From Pseudomonas sp. R4-35-07 (GTDB taxonomy: Bacteria > Pseudomonadota > Gammaproteobacteria > Pseudomonadales > Pseudomonadaceae), in the NCBI RefSeq assembly GCF_003852235.1, contig NZ_CP027732.1:4030001-4094000 (forward strand): a stretch of 64,000 bases of DNA, read 5' to 3'. A model generated the notes under the pieces. That model did no database searches, was not told where the DNA came from, and saw only the letters and a list, made by a program, of their open reading frames with translations. Shown piece after piece: positions 35,422 through 45,436 of this stretch (within the stretch, counting starts at the first letter, position 1; every line of letters starts with the position of its first letter). The position numbers were made by a program, and so were the translations under genes.

Positions 35422-35448
35422 TTATCGTCGTGGTAGCCGGTTGCTTGA
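35422..35448 (-). promoter_or_regulatory. Sigma-28 promoter of fliC
   Basis: Minus strand TCAAG, fourteen bases, GACGATAA: the spacing of the FliA consensus (TAAAG-N14-GCCGATAA) with close half-sites. Two A8 runs lie just upstream (35451-35469), resembling an UP element. Confidence 0.85.
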
Positions 35449-35552
35449 GGTTTTTTTTGATTTTTTTTACTAGCCCTGTGCCAGCCCTTGCATTTCAAGG
35501 GGTTAGCACTGCCGAAAACCCAGGGTTTATTGGTTTTTCTGGCGCCAAATAA

Positions 35553-35586
35553 AAAACGCCGATGATCTTTCGATCATCGGCGTTTT
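35553..35586. terminator. Strong bidirectional terminator between KAS III gene and fliC
   Basis: A perfect 12-bp stem (ACGCCGATGATC and complement) with a four-base loop and A/T tracts on both sides, 20 bases after the stop of the ketoacyl-ACP synthase gene. Confidence 0.95.
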
Positions 35587-35605
35587 GCTATGCGCTCTTA
35601 AAGGG

Positions 35606-36535
35606 TCAGGGGCGATACAGAATCGCCGAGCCCCAGGACAGGCCCACGCCAAACCCACTGATCGCCACGCGCTTCCAGGTGGCGTCCATCACGTGCTTTT
35701 CCAGCAGTAACGGAATGCTCGACGACACGGTGTTGCCGGTCTCGACCATGTCCTTGATGAACTTGTCCACTGGCGCATCTTCAAAACGGCGCGCCACGGC
35801 GTCGACAATCGCCGCACTGCCCTGGTGAATGCAGAATGCATCAATGTCATCGGCCTGGAGGTCCGACTCGTCGAGCAGCTCGTGCAAATGCGCCGGCACC
35901 TTGAGCAAGGCGAAGTTGAACACCTGGCGGCCGTTCATGAAGAACACGCCATCGCTGACCTTCAGGTGCGGCGCACCGGAACCGTCGGTGCCGAACTTGG
36001 ATTTGCCCAGCAACCACGGCGCGTCTTCGCCCATCCAGGTGGCGGTGGCGGCGTCGCCGAAGAGCATGGTGGTGTTGCGGTCTTCCGGGTCAACGATCTT
36101 CGAATACGGGTCGGCGGTGATCAGCAGGCCGTTTTTCAGGCCGGTGGCTTCCATGAAACCCTTCATCGCGTAGATGCCGTACACGTAACCGGAACAGCCC
36201 AGGGAAATATCGAAGGCGGCCACGTGGGTTGGCAGGCCCAGTTTGTCCTGGACGATGGCTGCGGTGTGGGGCAGCCCTTCTTCATCGCCGTTCTGCGTGA
36301 CGACAATTACGGCGTCGATGGACTCGCGCTTCAAGTCCGGGTTGTTGGCAAACAAAGCGTTGACCGCCTCGACACACAGATCGGAGGTTTCCTGCGCGGC
36401 TTCCTTGCGCGGCAGGAACGCCGAACCGATCTTGCCAATGATGAATTCTTCATCCTTGGCGAATTTGGCACCCTGGGCGTAGTTATCGATACCGTCCGCC
36501 GGCACGTAACTGGCGATGCTTTTTATGCCAATCAT
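35606..36535 (-). CDS. Ketoacyl-ACP synthase III in the flagellin locus
   Basis: FabH-type condensing enzyme that would join an acyl-CoA or acyl-ACP with malonyl-ACP. 309 residues with an intact catalytic triad C114 (LGCSGYVYG), H237 (CIHQGSA) and N268 (TGNTVSSS). Related genes sit beside flagellin in other pseudomonads, where glycan-acyl modification of flagellin has been proposed; no glycosyltransferase or aminosugar gene accompanies it here. It has its own 280-base upstream region and terminators on both sides, so it is probably monocistronic. Housekeeping fatty-acid synthesis is an alternative but the context argues against it. Substrate unknown. Confidence 0.85.
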   Translation of the reverse strand: MIGIKSIASYVPADGIDNYAQGAKFAKDEEFIIGKIGSAFLPRKEAAQETSDLCVEAVNALFANNPDLKRESIDAVIVVTQNGDEEGLPHTAAIVQDKLGLPTHVAAFDISLGCSGYVYGIYAMKGFMEATGLKNGLLITADPYSKIVDPEDRNTTMLFGDAATATWMGEDAPWLLGKSKFGTDGSGAPHLKVSDGVFFMNGRQVFNFALLKVPAHLHELLDESDLQADDIDAFCIHQGSAAIVDAVARRFEDAPVDKFIKDMVETGNTVSSSIPLLLEKHVMDATWKRVAISGFGVGLSWGSAILYRP

Positions 36536-36765
36536 TGTGGCTTCCCAATACTAAATAGCTGGAGAACACCTCGGGGACTGCGCCCGAAGTGCTGACAATA
36601 AAGGGGATAACCCCATAAAAATTTCGCTGAAAGCCGCGCAATAACCACAGCAAGGCGACTTATCCTTTTCACACGATACAGTGAAGATGCGCTTTATGAC
36701 TCGCAGGTCACTCAATTTTGTGTGGTTTATGCAAAACCTTCAAACAATTAAGCCTATGAACGACA

Positions 36766-36795
36766 ACGGCCCAGCCTGTTTCCAGGCTGGGCCGT
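36766..36795 (-). terminator. Intrinsic terminator after flgL
   Basis: A 13-bp perfect GC-rich stem (ACGGCCCAGCCTG with complement) and four-base loop, 20 bases past the flgL stop, followed on the minus strand by a T-rich stretch. Confidence 0.85.
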
Positions 36796-36815
36796 CGGGC
36801 TGCTCTGTTGCGCGC

Positions 36816-38420
36816 TTACATCTTGTTGAACAGGCTCAACTGAGAGACTTTCACGAAAGCCAACTGCGAAGCTTGCAGCATGGTCTGCTGCAACGTCAGG
36901 TTGATCGCCGCTTGTGCCGTGTCGATATTGCCAAGATCGCTCATGGTACTGGTGTTGGCCAGGCCGATGCTGGTGTTTTCGCTGGTCTGTATATCCAGCG
37001 CATTCTGCCGTGCACCAATAGAGCCTCGCACACCGTCGATCTGGGTGCGGGTGTTGGAAAAGTTACTGATGGATGCATCCAGCACGTCCCGAAGCTTGAG
37101 CATCGCCGCTGGGTTGCCGTCGGCCGGTTGCTCCAGGGCCTGGCGCAACTGGCTCAAGGTATCCAACGCGTTCTGGGTCTTCTGGGTGCTGGCCGAGACC
37201 GCGAATTGATCACCAGCCTGCGGCGTGCCGCTGACATCAAAGCTTACCCCGGCAGCGGTGACTGTCGTGCCGCCGCCCGTATCACCCGTGGCAATCGTCT
37301 TGCTGTCGGCGGTATAGGGCTGGGCATACACTTCATAAGCAGTGGCGCTGGTGAATTTGATCACCGCCCCATTGTTGGCCGGGAACGTGCTGACATAGGC
37401 CGCCTGGTTACTCACGGTGGCATTGGTCAATTGCGCGGCAGAGGCGTTGCTGGGCGTACGCGAGACACTGAAGCTGTCCGGCTTGGCCGCCAGACTGAAC
37501 GAACGGTCCTTGACCAGCGCATCGGAATTCGGCCCGGTGGCGACATCCTTGAGGTTAAGGGTGATATCGAAATTCACTCCGCGCACGCTCACCGTGGCGC
37601 CCTCCTCCTTGCTGGCGTCGAAACTGCCATTGCCCGCAATTTCGGAGGTGATGTCATTGCCGTTTCGATCGGACACCTTGAACTGCGTGCTGCTGGTGAA
37701 CGTCAGCTGGTAAGGCTGGCCGTCCGCGAATTTATTGGTGTAGTCGGTTTCCGACGTCACCAGGCCAGCCGATAGCGCCACTTTGTTGTCGTTCGGCACC
37801 GGCGCAGTCGCCGGCGGTACCACGGCAGGCGGAATCCACGTCGCCTGGGTGCGACCCGAGTTGATGGCGCCACCCATGATGCTCTTGCCGGTATCACCGG
37901 CGTTGACTTTAAGCGTGTCGGAAACCTGCAGGCTCAGGGGCGTTTCATCACCCTGGTAATTGTAAGTGCCATCGCTGTTGCGACTGTAGGGCGGGGTCGA
38001 AGTCCTTGAGCCGGAAAACAGATAATTACCCGACGAGTCCTTGCTGTTGAGCAAGCCCAATACCTGGTCCTCGATGGCACCGATCTCACCGGCAATCGAC
38101 TTGCGATCCGCATCGCTGAGCGAGCCGCCGGCGCGCAGGGCGAGCTCGCTGGCCTTTTGCAGCGCATCATTGATGGAACCCAGCACGCTTTCTTCGTTGG
38201 TCAGGGAGTTTTTCAGGCTGGTGATGTTGCCGTTGAACTGGCTGAGCATGTCTTTCTGTTGTTGCAGCATCAGCAAACGCGCCGCCGCGATCGGGTCATC
38301 GGAAGCGGTTTGCACACGCACACCCGTAGAGGCCTGCTCCTGCGCTTTCACCACGCTGGAGTAGTTATCCGAATACTTGGCGGAACTGGTTTCGAAATAT
38401 TGAGCGGTAGAAATACGCAT
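36816..38420 (-). CDS. flgL: Hook-filament junction protein FlgL (HAP3), enlarged
   Basis: Second junction protein between hook and filament. N-terminal MRISTAQYFETSSAKYSDNYS and C-terminal QTMLQASQLAFVKVSQLSLF are the conserved flagellin-like helices. At 534 residues it is well above the E. coli size (317); the extra length is a Thr/Ser/Asn-rich central domain, about residues 150-420. Last gene of the flgF-flgL operon, 14 bases after flgK. Confidence 0.95.
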   Translation of the reverse strand: MRISTAQYFETSSAKYSDNYSSVVKAQEQASTGVRVQTASDDPIAAARLLMLQQQKDMLSQFNGNITSLKNSLTNEESVLGSINDALQKASELALRAGGSLSDADRKSIAGEIGAIEDQVLGLLNSKDSSGNYLFSGSRTSTPPYSRNSDGTYNYQGDETPLSLQVSDTLKVNAGDTGKSIMGGAINSGRTQATWIPPAVVPPATAPVPNDNKVALSAGLVTSETDYTNKFADGQPYQLTFTSSTQFKVSDRNGNDITSEIAGNGSFDASKEEGATVSVRGVNFDITLNLKDVATGPNSDALVKDRSFSLAAKPDSFSVSRTPSNASAAQLTNATVSNQAAYVSTFPANNGAVIKFTSATAYEVYAQPYTADSKTIATGDTGGGTTVTAAGVSFDVSGTPQAGDQFAVSASTQKTQNALDTLSQLRQALEQPADGNPAAMLKLRDVLDASISNFSNTRTQIDGVRGSIGARQNALDIQTSENTSIGLANTSTMSDLGNIDTAQAAINLTLQQTMLQASQLAFVKVSQLSLFNKM

Positions 38421-38434
38421 CGTCCCAGGCTCCC

Positions 38435-40480
38435 TTAAAGACTATTGATCAGCGTGCTGAAGGTTTCTTGCGCAGCCTTGATGATCTGCGACGACGCGGT
38501 GTAGTACTGCTGGAACTTGATCATGTCGCCCGCCTCTTCATCCAGGTTGACCTGGGACACCGAGTTGCGCGCGTCCTGGTTGGCCTTGAGCAAGGCGCCG
38601 GTCGCGGTCGTGTCGGTATTGGCCGAAGCGGCCTTGGCGCCCACGGTCGAGACCAGGCGGCTGTTGGCCGCCACCAGGCTCACGCCGCCGCCAGTGCCAT
38701 CGGACAGGCCGATCGTGGTTTTGGTCTGCAGGTCGAGCAGGGCCTGGGCGTTACGGTTATCCGATTTGCCCGAGGCGTTGAAGGAAAACGTAGTGCTGTC
38801 GCCCGCAGCGGGCGCACCGGCGACGGTGGTATCGAACTTGAAGCTCTTGGCCGGCACCAGCAGCGTGCCGTTGGCATCGCGCATCGGTACGTCGACGGTG
38901 ATCTTGTTACCCTGGCCCGGCACGATGGTGCCGGTGCCGATCGAGTTACCCTGGGCATCGTTGAGCGTGTAGCCCTGGGTGCCATCAGCCGCAGGCTTGC
39001 CGAACACCATCTTTACCGGCATCGAATGTTCAATGCCGGTACGCAATTGCGCGGTGTCGGCACCACCATGAATATCGATCGGCAGGGTCAGGGTCGGCGG
39101 GGTAAAGGTGCCGGTGCCCTGGTTGGTCTTGCTGCCCTCGCCCAGCAATGGCCCGGCGAACGCGATTTTATTGGCGTCGGTCAACGCGGTGCCGATGGTT
39201 GCCGCGCCCGTGGCCGTTGGGCTGACTTTGAAACTGTCGCCCGCCGCAATCGGCCCCTTGCCGTCCAGGGCCAGCGTGAAGCCGTCGATCACAGGTGGCG
39301 GCGTGGTCGTGGTGTCGAACGCGCCCATGGCCTTGCCGTCGGAACGCACTACGGTGTAGTTGTTGCCGCTGGTAAAGGTGACTTTATAGTCGTAGGTCGA
39401 CAGCTTGCTGGTGTCGCTGATGCTCACGTTCAAGTTGCCGGAGCCACTGCTGTTGCCCATCGAGCCCTGACTGCGCTGGGCAATTGCGGCCGCGCTGTTG
39501 ATGTCCTTGAACAGCGACGCACCGAAGTCACCGTTCAGGTCCAGGCCCTGGCCCAGTTGGCTGTTGACGGTATCGGCGGTCGCCAGGGCGATGCGCCCCA
39601 GGTCATTGATGGCCGGCATCAGGGCGTCGCTGCGATAACGCAACAAACCGCCAATGCTGCCGCCACTGAGCACGTTGCCCAGGTCGATAGCCGTACCGCC
39701 GCCGGCATTGAGCTGGATGGTGTACTGGCTTGGATCACTGCTGCTCGATACCGCCGAAATCGTGTTGGACTGATCGCCCAATACCAGGGATTGGCCGGTG
39801 CCGGTGCTGACGCTGAACACGCCGTTCTTCTCACTGGTGGTCACGCCGACCAGTTCATTGAGCGAACGCACTGCCTCGTTACGCGCATCCAGCAGGTTGG
39901 CCGGGGCGCTGTTGCTGGAGCCTTGGGCCAGGGTGATCTGCTTGTTGAGGGAAGCAATCGAGGAGGTCAACTGATTGACCTGATCGCTCATGGTCACCAA
40001 CTGCCCGTTGATCGACTCTTTCTGCTCATTCAATTGGCTGGAGATCGAGTTGAAACGGTTGCTCAGGGTCTGGGCGCTGGTCAGCAGCACTTGCCGGGCG
40101 GACACATCGCTGGGGTTGGCCGCCGAAGTCTGCACAGCGGCGAAGAACGCGCTGAGTACCGAAGACATGCCGGTGGTCTTGTCCGACAGGGTCTTGTCGA
40201 TGGCGCTGGCCTGGCTGGAATAGGCCTTGGCGTCGTTGTTGAGCGCCGTGCTGTTCTGGTAGGCCGCGTCGAGGAATTCGTTATACACCCGGCGCACATC
40301 GGCCAGGGTCGTGCCGCTGCCGATGTACACGCCGCCGTAAGGGTTGTTGGCATTGGCATTTTGCGTGGTCTGCTGACGCGAATAACCCGAGGTGTTGGCG
40401 TTGGCGATGTTATTACTCAGGACCGACAACGATCCTTGAGCGGCATTGAGCCCTGACATCCCGATACTGAGCAAACTCAT
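38435..40480 (-). CDS. flgK: Hook-filament junction protein FlgK (HAP1)
   Basis: First junction protein. Conserved N-terminus (MSLLSIGMSGLNAAQGSLSV) and C-terminus (INSL end, MIKFQQYYTASSQIIKAAQE). 681 residues with a large variable middle, longer than the E. coli protein (547). It lies 10 bases after flgJ. Confidence 0.96.
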   Translation of the reverse strand: MSLLSIGMSGLNAAQGSLSVLSNNIANANTSGYSRQQTTQNANANNPYGGVYIGSGTTLADVRRVYNEFLDAAYQNSTALNNDAKAYSSQASAIDKTLSDKTTGMSSVLSAFFAAVQTSAANPSDVSARQVLLTSAQTLSNRFNSISSQLNEQKESINGQLVTMSDQVNQLTSSIASLNKQITLAQGSSNSAPANLLDARNEAVRSLNELVGVTTSEKNGVFSVSTGTGQSLVLGDQSNTISAVSSSSDPSQYTIQLNAGGGTAIDLGNVLSGGSIGGLLRYRSDALMPAINDLGRIALATADTVNSQLGQGLDLNGDFGASLFKDINSAAAIAQRSQGSMGNSSGSGNLNVSISDTSKLSTYDYKVTFTSGNNYTVVRSDGKAMGAFDTTTTPPPVIDGFTLALDGKGPIAAGDSFKVSPTATGAATIGTALTDANKIAFAGPLLGEGSKTNQGTGTFTPPTLTLPIDIHGGADTAQLRTGIEHSMPVKMVFGKPAADGTQGYTLNDAQGNSIGTGTIVPGQGNKITVDVPMRDANGTLLVPAKSFKFDTTVAGAPAAGDSTTFSFNASGKSDNRNAQALLDLQTKTTIGLSDGTGGGVSLVAANSRLVSTVGAKAASANTDTTATGALLKANQDARNSVSQVNLDEEAGDMIKFQQYYTASSQIIKAAQETFSTLINSL

Positions 40481-40490
40481 GGTTCAGACC

Positions 40491-41750
40491 TTATAAATGT
40501 GTGGTTGCGCCAGCGGCAGCGTAGTTCTGGTAACTGTTCATGTTTTTGGCGATCTGCGAAATCTTGCTGGCATAGGCTGGATCGGTTGCATAACCGGCCT
40601 TTTGCAACTCGCGTACAAACTGTTCCGGGTTATCGGCTGATTTCACAACTTCTTTATAGCGATCATTGCTTTGCAGCAGGGTCACGAGGTCATGGAAGCT
40701 GTCCTGATAGGAGCTGTAGGAGCGGAACTGCGCCGTCTCCTTGACCATCGCGCCGTCGCGAAACTCGCTGGTGATCGCACGCGCCTGGCCGCCCTGCCAG
40801 CTCTGGCCGGCCTTGATGCCGAACAGGTTGTGGCTGCTGCTGCCGTCCTCGGCACGCATCACCGATTTACCCCAACCGGTTTCCAGGGCGGCCTGGGCCA
40901 CCAGGTACTTCGGATCGATACCGATACGCGCGGCGGCGGCCTTGGCCATCGGCAGCATGGTGGCGACGAATTCATCCTGCGAGCTGAAGGCTTTTTTCGC
41001 CGGTGCCAGCGGTGGCTGGGCGATGGCGCGGCCGTAGACCTGCATCTTGCCGCTCGGCACGGCAACGCTGCGGGCGCTGCTGTTGACCACGTTGTCGTCG
41101 GCGGCACTGTTGCGCAGTGGCGCGCTGGTGGTTTGCGCAGCGACCGGCGTGCTCGGCACGATGCCGGCGAGCAGGCGGTCGGTCAGCTTGCTTGGCAAGG
41201 CGATACGGCGCTGGTTCATCAGCTCCATATCGTTGGCATGCGCACTGGCGCCCTCGGGCACCGCCACGCGGTAGGCCCACAACGGGCGCTGGCCGTTGGA
41301 GCGACCCAACGGGCCTTGCGCCTGGGTGCCGGCGGCGATTTCCGTCGGCACGTCGGCTTTTTTCGCCGGGGCATCGGCTGCCGGGCCCTGCAAGGTGGCC
41401 GCCTGGGCGTCCACCGGTTTGTTCTTCTGCATCTGGCGCATCAGCACGTCGGCCAGGCCGATACCACCGCCTTCGCGGGACATCGATACCGCCAGTTGCT
41501 GGTCGTACATTTCCTGGTACTGCTTGGCCGCCGGGGTGTTCATCGGGTTGTCCTTGCCCAGGGCCTCGGTGGCTGAGCGCATGGACTTGAGCATCTCGCT
41601 CAAGAACAACGACTCGAACTCCTGCGCGACTTTGCGCATGTTGCCGTCGCTGTTCTTGTCGGCGCCGACCTTGAGCTGGTTAAGCCGATTCAGGTCGGAG
41701 TAAGACCCCGAGTCCGCCGTGCTGCTGATCCCGCTCTTGCGCATATCCAT
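40491..41750 (-). CDS. flgJ: Rod-cap / peptidoglycan hydrolase FlgJ
   Basis: Bifunctional protein: the N-terminal part (about 30-110, FESLFLSEMLKSMR) caps the growing rod, and the C-terminal glucosaminidase domain (about 265-419, AQAALETGWGKS with the catalytic Glu) opens the cell wall. A linker of some 130 residues makes it longer than the E. coli form (313). The third in-frame codon ATG at 41750 is chosen because GAGG lies eight bases upstream; the ATG at 41756 is only two bases from it. Confidence 0.94.
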   Translation of the reverse strand: MDMRKSGISSTADSGSYSDLNRLNQLKVGADKNSDGNMRKVAQEFESLFLSEMLKSMRSATEALGKDNPMNTPAAKQYQEMYDQQLAVSMSREGGGIGLADVLMRQMQKNKPVDAQAATLQGPAADAPAKKADVPTEIAAGTQAQGPLGRSNGQRPLWAYRVAVPEGASAHANDMELMNQRRIALPSKLTDRLLAGIVPSTPVAAQTTSAPLRNSAADDNVVNSSARSVAVPSGKMQVYGRAIAQPPLAPAKKAFSSQDEFVATMLPMAKAAAARIGIDPKYLVAQAALETGWGKSVMRAEDGSSSHNLFGIKAGQSWQGGQARAITSEFRDGAMVKETAQFRSYSSYQDSFHDLVTLLQSNDRYKEVVKSADNPEQFVRELQKAGYATDPAYASKISQIAKNMNSYQNYAAAGATTHL

Positions 41751-41760
41751 GACCATGGCC

Positions 41761-42876
41761 TCAGATCACGATCAGGTCGGCTTGCAAAGCGCCGGCCTGT
41801 TTCAGGGCTTCGAGGATCGCCATCAAGTCGCCAGGGGCCGCGCCCACTTGGTTCACCGCACGGACGATCTCGTCCAGGGTGGTACCGGGGCCGAACTTGA
41901 ACATCGGCTTGGCTTCCTGCTGGGCATTGACCCGCGAACGCGGGACGACCGCCGTCTGGCCGTTGGACAGTGGCCCAGGCTGGCTGACAATCGGGTCTTC
42001 GGTAATGGTCACAGTCAAGCTGCCGTGGGTCACCGCCGCCGGCGAGACCTTGACGTTCTGGCCGATCACGATGGTGCCGGTGCGCGAGTTGATGATGACT
42101 TTGGCCACTGCCTGGCCGGGGTCGACCTCCAGGTTTTCCAGGATCGACAGGTAGTCCACGCGCTGGCTGGGATCCAGGGGCGCGGTCACGCGCACCGAAC
42201 CGCCATCGATGGCCTGGGCGACGCCTGGGCCGAGCATGTCGTTGATCTTGTCGACCACGCGTTTGGCGGTGGTGAAGTCGGAACGGTTGAGGTTCAGGGT
42301 CAGGCTGTTGCCCTGGTTGAACCCACTCGGCACGGTGCGTTCAACCGTGGCGCCACCGGGAATGCGCCCGGCCGACGGCACGTTGACAGTGATCTTCGAA
42401 CCGTCACGGCCCTCGGCGTCGAACCCGCCCACCACCAGGTTGCCCTGGGCGATGGCGTAGACGTTGCCGTCGATACCTTTGAGCGGCGTCATCAGCAACG
42501 TACCGCCCCGCAGGCTCTTGGAGTTGCCCATGGACGACACGGTGATGTCCACCACCTGCCCCGGCTTGGCGAACGCCGGCAAATCGGCACTGATCGACAC
42601 CGCCGCGACGTTCTTCAACTGCACGTTGCCCGAGCCTGGCGGCACCTTGATGCCGAACTGCGACAGCATGTTGTTGAAGGTTTGCAGGGTGAACGGGGTC
42701 TGGGTGGTCTGGTCACCCGTGCCATTGAGCCCCACCACCAGGCCATAACCGATCAACTGGTTACTGCGCACGCCGGAAATGCTGGCGATGTCTTTCAGGC
42801 GTTCGGCCTGGGCGACGGCGCTCAGGCACAGCAACACGACCGCCGCCATCAACTGCTTGAAGTTCAAAATGGCCAC
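41761..42876 (-). CDS. flgI: Flagellar P-ring protein FlgI
   Basis: Forms the P ring around the rod in peptidoglycan. Signal peptide with likely cleavage after A24 ([10 protein letters not shown]), then the conserved [21 protein letters not shown]. 371 residues. It starts directly at the flgH stop with no spacer. Confidence 0.97.
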   Translation of the reverse strand: MAILNFKQLMAAVVLLCLSAVAQAERLKDIASISGVRSNQLIGYGLVVGLNGTGDQTTQTPFTLQTFNNMLSQFGIKVPPGSGNVQLKNVAAVSISADLPAFAKPGQVVDITVSSMGNSKSLRGGTLLMTPLKGIDGNVYAIAQGNLVVGGFDAEGRDGSKITVNVPSAGRIPGGATVERTVPSGFNQGNSLTLNLNRSDFTTAKRVVDKINDMLGPGVAQAIDGGSVRVTAPLDPSQRVDYLSILENLEVDPGQAVAKVIINSRTGTIVIGQNVKVSPAAVTHGSLTVTITEDPIVSQPGPLSNGQTAVVPRSRVNAQQEAKPMFKFGPGTTLDEIVRAVNQVGAAPGDLMAILEALKQAGALQADLIVI

Positions 42877-43572
42877 CTAGAAAGGGAACAGCGGGCTAAG
42901 GAAGAAACGGTCGAACCAGCCCGGCTGGCTTGCATCAGCAAACGAACCTGTACCCGAGTAGGTAATCCGTGCATCGGCAATCCGCGTCGACGGCACGGTG
43001 TTGTCGGTGGAAATATCATCGGCACGCACCATGCCGGCAATGCGCACCAACTCGTCGCCGGTATTGAGGGTCATCCACTTTTCACCGCGTACGGCGATGA
43101 TGCCGTTGGGCAACACATCGGCCACGGTCACGGTGATCGAGCCGGTCAGGCTGTTGCCCTGCCCCGCCGCGCTCTTGCCGTTGGTGGCGCGGTCGCCGCT
43201 GTAGCCGGCACTGAGGCTCAGGTCACCGTCACCCAACGGGTTATTGGTGGTCAGACCACCGCCGAACAGCGACGTCAGGCCGATACCGGTCTTGCTGGTC
43301 TTGCCGATCTGCGAGTTGGCGTTCTTGCTCGCCTGGGTCTTCTCGTTCAGGGTGATGGTGATGATGTCACCGACCCGGAACGCCTTGCGGTCGCTGTACA
43401 GGTTCTGCTCGAAACCGGCCTGATAGATCGAGCCATTGTTGGCCGCCGCCGGCAACGGCGTGCGCGGCAACACCGGCGCGTAGTACGGGTCATTGGGTTT
43501 CGGCGACGGGGCGACACAGCCCGCAAGCACGGCGATCCCACTCAATGCCAGAACAGAAACAATGCGATTCAT
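42877..43572 (-). CDS. flgH: Flagellar L-ring lipoprotein FlgH
   Basis: Outer-membrane ring protein. The lipobox LAGC puts the lipidated cysteine at residue 19; the motif [20 protein letters not shown] and the C-terminus [13 protein letters not shown] are typical. 231 residues; 52 bases after flgG. Confidence 0.97.
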   Translation of the reverse strand: MNRIVSVLALSGIAVLAGCVAPSPKPNDPYYAPVLPRTPLPAAANNGSIYQAGFEQNLYSDRKAFRVGDIITITLNEKTQASKNANSQIGKTSKTGIGLTSLFGGGLTTNNPLGDGDLSLSAGYSGDRATNGKSAAGQGNSLTGSITVTVADVLPNGIIAVRGEKWMTLNTGDELVRIAGMVRADDISTDNTVPSTRIADARITYSGTGSFADASQPGWFDRFFLSPLFPF

Positions 43573-43624
43573 GACCCTAACCTCACGGTGTTGCAGGCGC
43601 TTTCAAGGGCGCCCCATAGACTGA

Positions 43625-44410
43625 TTACAGATTCTGCGTTACGAACGAAAGCATCTGGTCGGCGGTGGAAATCACCTTGGAGTTCATCTCGTAGGCGCGC
43701 TGGGTGGTGATCATGTTGACCATCTCCTCAACCGTGCTGACGTTGGAGGTTTCCAGGGTGCTTTGCAGCGTGGTGCCGAAACCGTTCAGGCCAGGGGTGC
43801 CGATTTGCGGCGCGCCGCTGGAAGCGGTTTCCAGGAACAGGTTGTTGCCCATGGCCTGCAGGCCGGCCGGGTTGATGAAGTCGGCGGTTTGCAGGTTGCC
43901 TATCACTTGCGACGCAGGGTTGCCGGCCACGGTGATGGACACGGTGCCGTCGTTGCCGACGGTGAAGGTCTTGGCGTCTGCCGGGACCACCACGGCTGGC
44001 TCCAGGGCAAAACCATTGGCGGTCACGATCTGGCCGTTGGAGTCCAGGTGGAAGGTACCGTCACGGGTGTAGGAGGTCGTGCCATCCGGTTGCAGGATCT
44101 GGAAGAAGCCACGGCCATTGATCGCCATGTCCAGCGGCTGGCCGGTCTGTTGCAGGTTACCGGCGCTGAAGTTTTTCTGGGTGCCGACGATCTGCACACC
44201 GGTACCCAGTTGCAGGCCCGACGGCAGTTCGCTGTCCTGGGTCGACTGGGCGCCCGGCTGGCGCTTGATCTGATAGAGCAAGTCCTGGAATTCGGCGCGA
44301 TCACGTTTGAAACCCGTGGTCGACACGTTCGCCAGGTTGTTGGAAATGGTGGTCAGGTTAGTGTCCTGGGCGGACAGGCCTGTCTTGGCAACCCATAGAG
44401 CCGGAAGCAT
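43625..44410 (-). CDS. flgG: Distal rod protein FlgG
   Basis: Builds the distal rod. 261 residues starting MLPALWVAKTGLSAQDTNL with the N-terminal rod motif NNLANVSTTGFKRDRAEFQDL and the C-terminal EEMVNMITTQRAYEMNSK block. It follows flgF by 70 bases. Confidence 0.97.
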   Translation of the reverse strand: MLPALWVAKTGLSAQDTNLTTISNNLANVSTTGFKRDRAEFQDLLYQIKRQPGAQSTQDSELPSGLQLGTGVQIVGTQKNFSAGNLQQTGQPLDMAINGRGFFQILQPDGTTSYTRDGTFHLDSNGQIVTANGFALEPAVVVPADAKTFTVGNDGTVSITVAGNPASQVIGNLQTADFINPAGLQAMGNNLFLETASSGAPQIGTPGLNGFGTTLQSTLETSNVSTVEEMVNMITTQRAYEMNSKVISTADQMLSFVTQNL

Positions 44411-44480
44411 GCTGTTCTCCTTCGTGCGCCTGTTTGTTGGCGCCGTGCTGCGCTGTTTATTTAAAAGCCAATCAAGGCTG

Positions 44481-45221
44481 TTAGCTCATCTGCAAGACGC
44501 GGGTCATGGCCTGGTCATCTTCTTTGGCGGTGTTCATCATCTTGATGTGCAGCTCGAACTGCTTGGAGAGCGCCAGTACCGCGGTCATTTCCTCAACCGC
44601 ATTGACGTTGCTCGCCTGCAGGAAGCCCGAGGTCAGCTTGACGTTCGCGTCGGCCTGGGCCGGCTGGCCATCCTTGGTGTGGATGGTGCCGTCCAAGCCT
44701 TTGTTCATGTTCTTGAGGTCGGGCTGGACCAGCTTGATACGGTCCACTTCGGCCATCACCCGCGGGCCTTCGCCCATGGCGCGGATGCTGATGGTGCCGT
44801 CGGCGCCCACTTCGATTTTCTGCTGGGGCGGCACGGCAATCGGGCCGCCGTTGCCCATGATCGGCATACCGTTGCCGGCCCGCAGAACACCGAGCGCATC
44901 CACGTTCATGCTGGCGCTGCGCACGTAGGCTTCGCTGCCATCCGGGGTTTGCACGGCCATCCAGCCGTCGCCGCTGACGGCCACGTCCAGGTCACGCCCG
45001 GTTTCGATCATCGCGCCGGGCGTGAAGTCGGTGGCTGGCCGTTCGGTCAGGGCAAAAGCCCGCGCCGGAAAGCTGTCACCGAACACCGGCATCGACCGCG
45101 CCTGCTCCAGGTCGCGCTGGAAACCGTTGGTGGAAATGTTCGCCAGATTGTTGGCATGGGCCTTCTGCGCCAGAGCATTCTGGCTGGCGCCGGTCATTGC
45201 CACGTAAAGGTACTTGTCCAC
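44481..45221 (-). CDS. flgF: Proximal rod protein FlgF
   Basis: Proximal rod subunit. 246 residues with MDKYLYVAMTGASQNALAQ and NNLANISTNGFQRDLEQ at the N-terminus and a helical C-terminus (MTAVLALSKQFELHIKMM). First gene of the flgF-flgL operon with a sigma-54 element about 55 bases upstream; flgBCDE lie outside the window. Confidence 0.96.
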   Translation of the reverse strand: MDKYLYVAMTGASQNALAQKAHANNLANISTNGFQRDLEQARSMPVFGDSFPARAFALTERPATDFTPGAMIETGRDLDVAVSGDGWMAVQTPDGSEAYVRSASMNVDALGVLRAGNGMPIMGNGGPIAVPPQQKIEVGADGTISIRAMGEGPRVMAEVDRIKLVQPDLKNMNKGLDGTIHTKDGQPAQADANVKLTSGFLQASNVNAVEEMTAVLALSKQFELHIKMMNTAKEDDQAMTRVLQMS

Positions 45222-45277
45222 GCTCTATCCTCTTTCTGACGGACGCTTGCCGTCCACCGCTGTACTGATGAGGCTTA

Positions 45278-45293
45278 AGCAATTTGCGAACCA
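45278..45293 (-). promoter_or_regulatory. Predicted sigma-54 promoter for flgF-flgL
   Basis: TGGTTCGCAAATTGCT on the minus strand has the GG-N10-GC spacing with a consensus -12 half; -24 is weaker (TGGTTC). Confidence 0.6.
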
Positions 45294-45436
45294 ACTTTTC
45301 AAAATTGGCTAAAGCGCAGGCGGGACGGGGGTTTGCGGGTATGCGGCAAGATTTAGAGCGTGGATGAGAGTCGAAAAAACGGCGGACTACTGCCGCTCAC
45401 GGCAAGCCTCGGCCTTGTAGACGACACAAATCCAAT

